From contig JAMCRB010000001.1 of assembly GCA_023380435.1 (NCBI GenBank), positions 1-31,445 on the forward strand: 31,445 nucleotides of DNA, given 5' to 3'. The notes beneath the pieces are model-generated. The model was given only the letters and a program-made list of their open reading frames with translations. It was not told the DNA's origin and ran no database searches. Position 1 is the stretch's first letter. Each line of letters opens with the position of its first letter. Source of the stretch: Candidatus Parvarchaeota archaeon. GTDB taxonomy: Archaea; Nanobdellota; Nanobdellia; Parvarchaeales; Parvarchaeaceae. Position numbers and translations under genes: made by a program. Positions 25,639 through 31,445 of the stretch are shown one piece after another.

Positions 25639-27504
25639 TTACTCTTCTCCCTCTGATGATGTATCAGATTCTATCTTGCTTGAGACTACGTCGCCAGTGC
25701 TCAGGCTTTCCTCTACGTTAGCTTTGACTTCTTCCTTTTTCTTCTCAAGCAGGGTTTCTATCTTTTTCTTTATTTTCTGCTCTTCTATGTCGGTAAGTTT
25801 TGACAGCGAAAACGCGAGCTCTATTCCATACTTATCGAAAAGGCTTATTCTCTCCTGGAAAAGGCTGCTTTTATGCTTGCGGTTAAGGAACAGTGACATC
25901 CCCCTTACAAGCTCCTGCAGCGCCAGCTTTATCTCCTTTATTATTATAGGATAACTGGCGACTGAGTTTTTACTTTCATTGGAGTATGGAACCCATACAG
26001 AAGCGATGTGTACTATAAAAACCATCGGGCCGATTGGAACTTTATTTTCAACCTTAAGCCCGTATCGGGAGTAATCTATGCTTATAAAACTCTGGGTCAA
26101 AGCACATGAAGCTGAATCAAAAAGCAGCGGAATCTTGTTTGCGAACCTCATCAACGTCGCCTTCTCGCCTGTTATCTTACCGCCATAAGCGAGCGCGACC
26201 TCTATCTGGAACGGCATCCCCCTGTAAACTTCCGGCTTCCTTGTAACAGACTTTACAAATTCCGGCGAATACTCTTTCCTCAGGCTTTTTTCCAGTTCTT
26301 CTCCTCCAATTGGAGAAAGGCAGTCTGTCTGCGGACGCATCAAGTCTATCGACTGGAGAGTCTTTAATATTGCGGCGGCCTGCACCCTGTCTATGTCAGA
26401 CGGCTTCGTTTTCGGGTCCACTCCGACCCCTTTTACAGTATCATCAGCAACGGATCTGCTAACGCGGGACAGTTCGTTCTCCAGTGCAGAGACCACAGTC
26501 CTCTGCGTGGAATTCTTTAGTATGCGCATAAAAATACCTATCTCCAGACCATGTGGGTGCGGTTTTATCTCGACAGCCTCCTTTGGAAGAGTGTTTATCG
26601 CCCTCTTGTATAAGAACTTCTCATCGTTCGGGCTGGTGTAGTGTATTGTCGCATGTGGATTCACCAAAGCTGTCCTCCTGATGTATTCATCCACCCCTTT
26701 CTGTCCTGCCACGTATAATCCCTCTATCTCAAGTTCGATTCTTGTCCCGTGTTCATATGGAAAATCTGACTCACCTTTTTCAATGACTTCCGGCTCATTT
26801 TTCATTATGTTTATCTGTACTTTCATAGTAACGGCTTTTTTCTGTGATTTTACTTTTGAAGTTATTTTCGCGGGCTTTCCGGTCGTCAGCTGCGAGTAAA
26901 GTACCGCCGAGTGGATTCCTATCCCCTGCTGCCCGCGGTTCTGCTTCATAGATTGAAACTTGCTTCCGTAAAGCATCCTGCCGAATATATCCGGTATCTT
27001 TGACTCCAAAATACCTGGCCCATTGTCGGTTATGCTTATTAGGAAGATTGGTGAAGTTTTCTTCAGCCTTAGCGGCTGGCCGTTCATGGTAACGGAAAGC
27101 TTGTCATTCTGGTTTGTTATCGTAAATACTGCGTCCTCTAATTTTATTGACGCGGATCCGCCTCTAACCTGCTTTGTTTCGGATTTGCCTTTATACACAA
27201 CCGTGTATTCACTTTTCTTGACCATCAGCTGGCCTACGTTGTGCTTTTCATCCAGTAGCTGGTAATTGTCGCTGAGCGCCTTCAAGTCTACTGATATTTC
27301 AGGGAGGGTTATCTCCTCTTTATTGCGCTCCTGCATGTGGCCGAGCTCTTCGCACGCATCGAGAGAATTATCAACTGCTTCTTTAACGCAGGTTAGCAGT
27401 GCTTTCTGTTTGTTGTCGAACCCGAGAAGGTGCCGATTCTTCTCAAAGAATTCGGTTACACTTATCGCCCGCTGCTTTTTTGCCAACTCCTCAGCTATTT
27501 CCAT
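25639..27504 (-). CDS. top6B: DNA topoisomerase VI subunit B
   Basis: The ATPase subunit of topoisomerase VI, 621 aa. The GHKL ATP site shows the N-box KEAVDNSLDACEE (41-53), the D-box ITDNGPGI (158-165) and the glycine-rich lid RGQQGIGIHSAVLYSQLTTG (190-209). Transducer and H2TH regions follow, and the last 60 or so residues are Glu/Lys/Ser-rich and probably disordered. About 114 residues separate N-box Asn46 from D-box Asp160, against roughly 35 in the Sulfolobus enzyme, so an insertion of 70-80 residues lies inside the ATP domain. The gene overlaps the upstream KH-protein gene by 14 nt and is 1 nt from top6A. Confidence 0.95.
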   Translation of the reverse strand: MEIAEELAKKQRAISVTEFFEKNRHLLGFDNKQKALLTCVKEAVDNSLDACEELGHMQERNKEEITLPEISVDLKALSDNYQLLDEKHNVGQLMVKKSEYTVVYKGKSETKQVRGGSASIKLEDAVFTITNQNDKLSVTMNGQPLRLKKTSPIFLISITDNGPGILESKIPDIFGRMLYGSKFQSMKQNRGQQGIGIHSAVLYSQLTTGKPAKITSKVKSQKKAVTMKVQINIMKNEPEVIEKGESDFPYEHGTRIELEIEGLYVAGQKGVDEYIRRTALVNPHATIHYTSPNDEKFLYKRAINTLPKEAVEIKPHPHGLEIGIFMRILKNSTQRTVVSALENELSRVSRSVADDTVKGVGVDPKTKPSDIDRVQAAAILKTLQSIDLMRPQTDCLSPIGGEELEKSLRKEYSPEFVKSVTRKPEVYRGMPFQIEVALAYGGKITGEKATLMRFANKIPLLFDSASCALTQSFISIDYSRYGLKVENKVPIGPMVFIVHIASVWVPYSNESKNSVASYPIIIKEIKLALQELVRGMSLFLNRKHKSSLFQERISLFDKYGIELAFSLSKLTDIEEQKIKKKIETLLEKKKEEVKANVEESLSTGDVVSSKIESDTSSEGEE

Positions 27505-28006
27505 TTTGATACGCCTCTAATTTCTTTTTGTTTATTGAAATGAATACACTATCATGTTTCGCGCCATTTAAAATCATTTCTACTGCGCCATGCGCAATGC
27601 CTATGTTCTCAACATGGCCGACTATGCTTATAGTCTTTCCTTGTATCTTTATAAAACATGCGGTTTCCTTCATTATCCTCTTCTTTATCATGCCCCTGCT
27701 GCCTATTACCCGCCCTTTTAGTTCTTTCTGTCTCTTTTTTGAACGTGAGTAGTCGTTTACATTTAGCACTAATATATCGTATGAATCATCGAGAAGGAGG
27801 GACGATATTGAACTGTCGAAGCCTCTGTTGAACGCGGTGACGGCATTTTTGGCCAGCATCGCCCTAAATGCATTATCACAGCTGAGCTTAACTCTGGTTT
27901 TCTCTATTGTTATGCTTACACCGGTCTCCTTTATCTTTTCCAATAATTTCGACTGCAGAGCCAGGTCCTTCGCCCTAACAGCCGTCATAACAACTTCGTC
28001 TTCCAT
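27491..28006 (-). CDS. KH-domain protein, Pno1/Dim2-like
   Basis: The 171-aa product has two KH-like halves, the second with the GxxG loop in KGRVIGSRGMIKKRIMKET (about 97-115). This is the arrangement of archaeal Dim2/Pno1 proteins, RNA-binding factors in small-subunit rRNA maturation that also contact aIF2 alpha. It lies 6 nt after elp3 and overlaps top6B by 14 nt, so it is part of the same operon. A role in 16S 3'-end maturation is inferred from family. Confidence 0.85.
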   Translation of the reverse strand: MEDEVVMTAVRAKDLALQSKLLEKIKETGVSITIEKTRVKLSCDNAFRAMLAKNAVTAFNRGFDSSISSLLLDDSYDILVLNVNDYSRSKKRQKELKGRVIGSRGMIKKRIMKETACFIKIQGKTISIVGHVENIGIAHGAVEMILNGAKHDSVFISINKKKLEAYQNGNS

Positions 28007-28012
28007 CTCCTA

Positions 28013-29581
28013 CTAGAACACCTTTACCATATATCCGTTTTCTAATTTATAGCCTTGCTTCCGATAATACTGTCTTACCCCTACACCGGATATTATCCTG
28101 ATTCTTTTTATGGAATATTCGCTGGATGTTATTTTTTCTGCTTCTGATAGCAGCTCTTTTCCTATACCTTTATGCTGGAAACCCGTGCTGCTTCTGAATG
28201 ACAGCTCTTCCTGCGGACCGTACACATGAAGTTCCCTTACAAGGCTTTCGCTGCTGCCGTCCCGGATTCTCAGCCTGAGAAACCCGACCAAGCCTCCGCT
28301 TTTGGCGTCGTCACAGCTTATGAAGATTTCGTCTCCTTTATTTGCTCTGTAAAATTCCCTGTTTATCTCCAATTTTGTATCCTGGTAATGCTTTATATGG
28401 CCAATTTCCCGACTGCGTATGTCTTTTGGTGTCTTCCCGCGCCTTGATATCTCGTTGAAGACTAGTTGCCTTAAGTTCGTTATCTTTATTCCGTCTTCTA
28501 TCAGATTCGATGGTATATCCCTTTCTACACGCATTATCCTAAGCCATTTTGGTGAATTTATTTCAGCATCGGCAATCAAATCGACTATATCCTCTATTTT
28601 ATAAGGATTGTACCTGCCATCTTTCCACATCTGATACAGACCGGTCCCCTTTATCACGAGGGTAGGGTATATTTTGATTGCATCTGGCTTCAAATCCTCA
28701 TCTTCATATACCTGTCTTATTGTTTCTCTGTCTTTATCGATATCAGAGAAAGGGAGAGCGAGCATTATGTGGTGGTCTACCTTGAAGGCATTGTCTCTCA
28801 ATCGCTGCGTCGATTGCTTTACGTCTTCTATCGTGTGACCGCGGTTATTCTTCAAAAGAACATCGTTGTAAACGCTTTGCACCCCCATCTCCACCCTGGT
28901 CACGCCAAAATCAATAAGTTGTTTAATGTCTTTTTCGCTACATCTCTCCGGTTTTGTCTCTATGGCAAAAGTAACACATTTATTATTCGCATTTTCGTTT
29001 AAAGCTTTCTGTTCTTCCAGTCCTCCATCGAATCTGTTTTCACTGCTGAATTCATTCAAAGCCCTGTAAATTTGGGTGACAAAGTCAGTTTTGTACGCCT
29101 CTGGTAGGGTCGTAAATGTGCCTCCTATTACTATAACTTCTACCTTCTGTGGGTTGTACCCCATAAAAGCGTACTGTTTTAGCCTTGCTTCTACCTGGAG
29201 GTATGGGTCATATTCATTTACCCTGGCGCGTCTGGCTGCCGGTTCAAATCCGGTATAGCTTTGAGGCGTACCGTATTCTACGCCGCCCGGGCAGAAAATA
29301 CATTTGCCATGCGGGCATGCAAATGGCTTTGTCATCAGCGCCAAAACGGAAACACCGGATAGAGTTCTTATCGGTTTTGACCTTAATATCGAAGCAATTC
29401 TTTCCCTATCCGGGTCTTCAACAAACTCCAGGATGTTGCCATTTTTTGGGATGTCAGAAAATCCAAAGCGCCTGGATATCTCTTTCTTTAACCGCATCAC
29501 GGAGACCGTATCCTTTTCACTGATGTTCCAAGACATTCTGGAGAACTCTTCCGCGAATCTTTTCATTACAATCTTATCCAT
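28013..29581 (-). CDS. elp3: Elp3-family tRNA uridine-34 carboxymethyl transferase
   Basis: The 522-aa enzyme joins a radical-SAM domain to a GNAT acetyltransferase. The iron-sulphur motif is CPHGKCIFC (C89, C94, C97), the Cx4CxxC spacing of Elp3. It continues with VIVIGGTFTTLP and VTRVEMGVQSVYNDVLLKNN. The C-terminal GNAT part has FQHKGIGKELLSEAE (acetyl-CoA loop) and GVRQYYRKQGY. Elp3 makes cm5U34 in tRNA wobble uridine from acetyl-CoA; archaeal Elp3 works alone. It is first in the operon with pno1, top6B and top6A. The start lies about 25 bp from an A/T element shared with the surface-protein gene on the other strand. Confidence 0.95.
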   Translation of the reverse strand: MDKIVMKRFAEEFSRMSWNISEKDTVSVMRLKKEISRRFGFSDIPKNGNILEFVEDPDRERIASILRSKPIRTLSGVSVLALMTKPFACPHGKCIFCPGGVEYGTPQSYTGFEPAARRARVNEYDPYLQVEARLKQYAFMGYNPQKVEVIVIGGTFTTLPEAYKTDFVTQIYRALNEFSSENRFDGGLEEQKALNENANNKCVTFAIETKPERCSEKDIKQLIDFGVTRVEMGVQSVYNDVLLKNNRGHTIEDVKQSTQRLRDNAFKVDHHIMLALPFSDIDKDRETIRQVYEDEDLKPDAIKIYPTLVIKGTGLYQMWKDGRYNPYKIEDIVDLIADAEINSPKWLRIMRVERDIPSNLIEDGIKITNLRQLVFNEISRRGKTPKDIRSREIGHIKHYQDTKLEINREFYRANKGDEIFISCDDAKSGGLVGFLRLRIRDGSSESLVRELHVYGPQEELSFRSSTGFQHKGIGKELLSEAEKITSSEYSIKRIRIISGVGVRQYYRKQGYKLENGYMVKVF

Positions 29582-29599
29582 ATTATAGGAGAGTATGTT

Positions 29600-29614
29600 A
29601 ATTATTTAATACTA
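29600..29614. promoter_or_regulatory. Shared A/T element between elp3 and the surface-protein gene
   Basis: The run attatttaatact is centred near 29607, the midpoint of the two divergent ATG codons (29581 and 29633), about 26 bp from each. It is the only TATA-like element in the 51-bp gap and should give leaderless transcripts in both directions. Confidence 0.55.
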
Positions 29615-29632
29615 AAGGTTGTATATTGTCAT

Positions 29633-31445
29633 ATGGATAAAAAGGCACAGGTTATAAGCATATTCTTTTCTGTATTTTTTATAATAGCTGTTTTAGGCGT
29701 AATAGCGCTTGAATCCGCCAACCTTACATCCAGCGGTGACATAAGTCGAATATCCAATTCTTTTACACTCACTGACAACGCATATCAGTCCCTTATAAGC
29801 GCTTATCAGTCAAGCAATTCTTTGGGATTATCTCCTGCCGCAGCTGCCATATTGGAAGACACTATCGCAGAGATATCGAACAGTTATTTTATAAATTACC
29901 ACCTTAATTTGTCTCTCGAATCTGGTCTGTCCAGTCCTGCATCATCGCTAACTGGACAGCCTTTCATCGAGGAAATCCCGCTGACTATAGATAATACTCA
30001 GAATGCAGGAGAGTCCACGTTCCAGCAGATGATCAACATTACAAGCAGCGACCCGGGATGGTCTTACATATCAAAAAATCCGTTCGGACAAAACGTCGAA
30101 TTCTTATACCCAAACGGACAGGTTATCCCATCGTGGTTGCAAAGCAATACCAGTAACAGCGGAGTTTGGTGGATAAAACTTGGGTCATTGCCTGCAAATT
30201 CTACTATTAAGATTTACATGGCTTTTGCGCCAACTAATGTCAATCTTTTCAACGGTAATACCATCGGCGAGGCTTCCACATTACCTGTATCTGCTCCGCA
30301 ACATATCCAGGAATATATACCTGTCACAATAAGCAATTCACAGAGTTCTGCTACAGTCTCGCCTTTTGATGAAGAAATAAACGTCCCTTCATCCGATTAC
30401 TCTAGCTATGCCGCATCAAACCTGCAGAATGTGGAGTTTTATTACAGAAATGGAACGATAATCCCCTCCTGGCTTGAGACTCAAACATCAAGTAATGCCA
30501 TCTGGTGGCTTAAGCTCGGCAGCATACCCGCGTCATCTTCAATAACTGTATATATGGGTTTTGCTTCTACATCTACAAACCTCTTCAATACAGTAAATGA
30601 TGGAGAAGCACCACAGCTTTCACCATCTTATGCTGAATATGATGATGGTTTTAATGTATTCAATTTCTACGATGACTTTAAAGGAACCGGCCTGAATACG
30701 AACAAATGGGTTATCTTTAGCGGTGCCTCTGGGTATAATCCAATTATCGTAAACAATGGTCTTCTAATACTTCCAGATAGTTCGCAAGGTAGTGGAGGAT
30801 ATGGAATTTTTTTGAAGTATCCGGTTTACGGGCCGATTGAATTTAGCGCCTACCAAGACCTTGTTTCCGGATCCACTAGTTGGGGTAAACAAGGCATCGG
30901 TCTGATTAATACTAATGAAATACCCTCTAATGGTGATTTCATGACTGTGTATTCTTCATCCACTGGATGGTACGATAATTACGCTACTACCGGACTTGGT
31001 AATTCAAACAGCGGAAATCAGCCAATTGTAGCGACGTATCCCATTCCACACGACACATTCTCTTTGATAAGCGTGGCGCTTGCTAATGCTAGTGATAGCG
31101 TGGGATACCTTAATAATGCATTCGAAGCCAAAAATCCAGTTGCATATGAATTTACTTCTAGCACGATTCCTGCCACGCCATTTATTGTGTCAGATGCAAA
31201 TGCTGGGCTGTATAGAGTATACTACGCATTTGTTTCTCAGTACCCTCCAAACGGGGTAATGCCTTTGGCATCGTTCGGATCTGCTGAAACGGCGGTTTCA
31301 TACGGAGAGTACGATAACGGGGCAAATGTGTTTAACTTTTATGATAATTTTGCTGGTACCACACTGAGCTCGAAATGGGCTTCTGGAACAAGCGGGGGAA
31401 CAATTACAGTAGATAATGGCCTTACCGAAACAATCCCATATAATG
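29633..31445 (+). CDS. Large DUF2341-like surface protein, 3' truncated by window end
   Basis: An open frame from ATG 29633 runs without a stop past the window edge (604 codons visible). Residues 5-27 form a hydrophobic N-terminal segment (signal or anchor). Then come repeated beta modules: VEFLYPNGQVIPSWL at about 155 and VEFYYRNGTIIPSWL at about 267, each followed by WW(I/L)KLGS and a (K/T)IYMAF/VYMGF strand. A second repeat starts EYDDGFNVFNFYDDF at about 335 and EYDNGANVFNFYDNF at about 559, each followed by a laminin-G/lectin-like stretch. This pattern resembles the DUF2341 modules of archaeal surface proteins. Adhesion or binding of a host or polymer is possible but inferred. Confidence 0.85.
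   Translation, partial: MDKKAQVISIFFSVFFIIAVLGVIALESANLTSSGDISRISNSFTLTDNAYQSLISAYQSSNSLGLSPAAAAILEDTIAEISNSYFINYHLNLSLESGLSSPASSLTGQPFIEEIPLTIDNTQNAGESTFQQMINITSSDPGWSYISKNPFGQNVEFLYPNGQVIPSWLQSNTSNSGVWWIKLGSLPANSTIKIYMAFAPTNVNLFNGNTIGEASTLPVSAPQHIQEYIPVTISNSQSSATVSPFDEEINVPSSDYSSYAASNLQNVEFYYRNGTIIPSWLETQTSSNAIWWLKLGSIPASSSITVYMGFASTSTNLFNTVNDGEAPQLSPSYAEYDDGFNVFNFYDDFKGTGLNTNKWVIFSGASGYNPIIVNNGLLILPDSSQGSGGYGIFLKYPVYGPIEFSAYQDLVSGSTSWGKQGIGLINTNEIPSNGDFMTVYSSSTGWYDNYATTGLGNSNSGNQPIVATYPIPHDTFSLISVALANASDSVGYLNNAFEAKNPVAYEFTSSTIPATPFIVSDANAGLYRVYYAFVSQYPPNGVMPLASFGSAETAVSYGEYDNGANVFNFYDNFAGTTLSSKWASGTSGGTITVDNGLTETIPYN

Noticed and set aside
1..31445. CRISPR arrays, insertion sequences or prophage genes
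   Set aside because: No regularly spaced direct repeats, transposase motifs or phage structural genes were seen. The homing endonuclease is the only mobile-type gene.

Overview
The window looks like chromosome from a small-genome archaeon, most likely of the DPANN group and Micrarchaeota (ARMAN)-like. Evidence: an archaeal replication and translation gene set (RFC clamp loader, topoisomerase VI, archaeal-type ProRS and LeuRS, S17e, Trm5, Elp3, Pno1/Dim2 KH protein, archaeal RqcH/NFACT), TATA boxes about 25-30 bp before start codons (leaderless transcripts), a class III (pilin-like) signal of the form common in DPANN archaea, and a 23S rRNA gene with no 16S or 5S beside it. The lineage is inferred from gene content only.

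Layout. 1-5260: a partial minus-strand gene at the edge, a DUF4406-like nucleotide-binding protein, a small hypothetical gene, tRNA-Gln(UUG), a GPT/MraY-family sugar-phosphate transferase, a small hypothetical gene and the ribosome quality-control factor RqcH. 5261-11593: S17e, tRNA-Thr(GGU), a PRC-barrel protein, a methyltransferase coupled to ProRS, then divergent LeuRS and Trm5. 11547-15232: a four-gene minus-strand operon of winged-helix-tail protein, KaiC-like ATPase, RFC small subunit and RFC large subunit. 15306-19566: a DUF4382 surface protein, an RNase P RNA gene in an otherwise empty gap, a SWIM zinc-finger gene next to a hemerythrin gene, a DUF981 membrane protein and a pilin-like secreted protein. 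19747-24500: tRNA-Arg(CCU), a solitary 23S rRNA gene and a free-standing LAGLIDADG homing endonuclease gene. 24534-29581: a minus-strand block elp3 - pno1/dim2 - top6B - top6A. 29633-end: the start of a large DUF2341-like surface protein.

The main observation is the 23S rRNA. Its 5' and 3' ends close in a long processing stem, and several internal helices keep their pairing through double (compensatory) changes. Yet many bases that are nearly universal in the functional centres are altered: the peptidyl-transferase loop, the H69-H71 region, the A-loop, the L11/GTPase-associated loop and the sarcin-ricin loop. Paired compensation argues against random errors or an old pseudogene. It fits either a very divergent working ribosome or a second, specialised 23S copy.

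Other points: three divergent gene pairs appear to share one centrally placed A/T element, giving nearly symmetric, mostly leaderless promoters; an RFC-KaiC operon; a clamp-loader large subunit with a degraded ATPase site; and a large insertion in the GHKL domain of Top6B.
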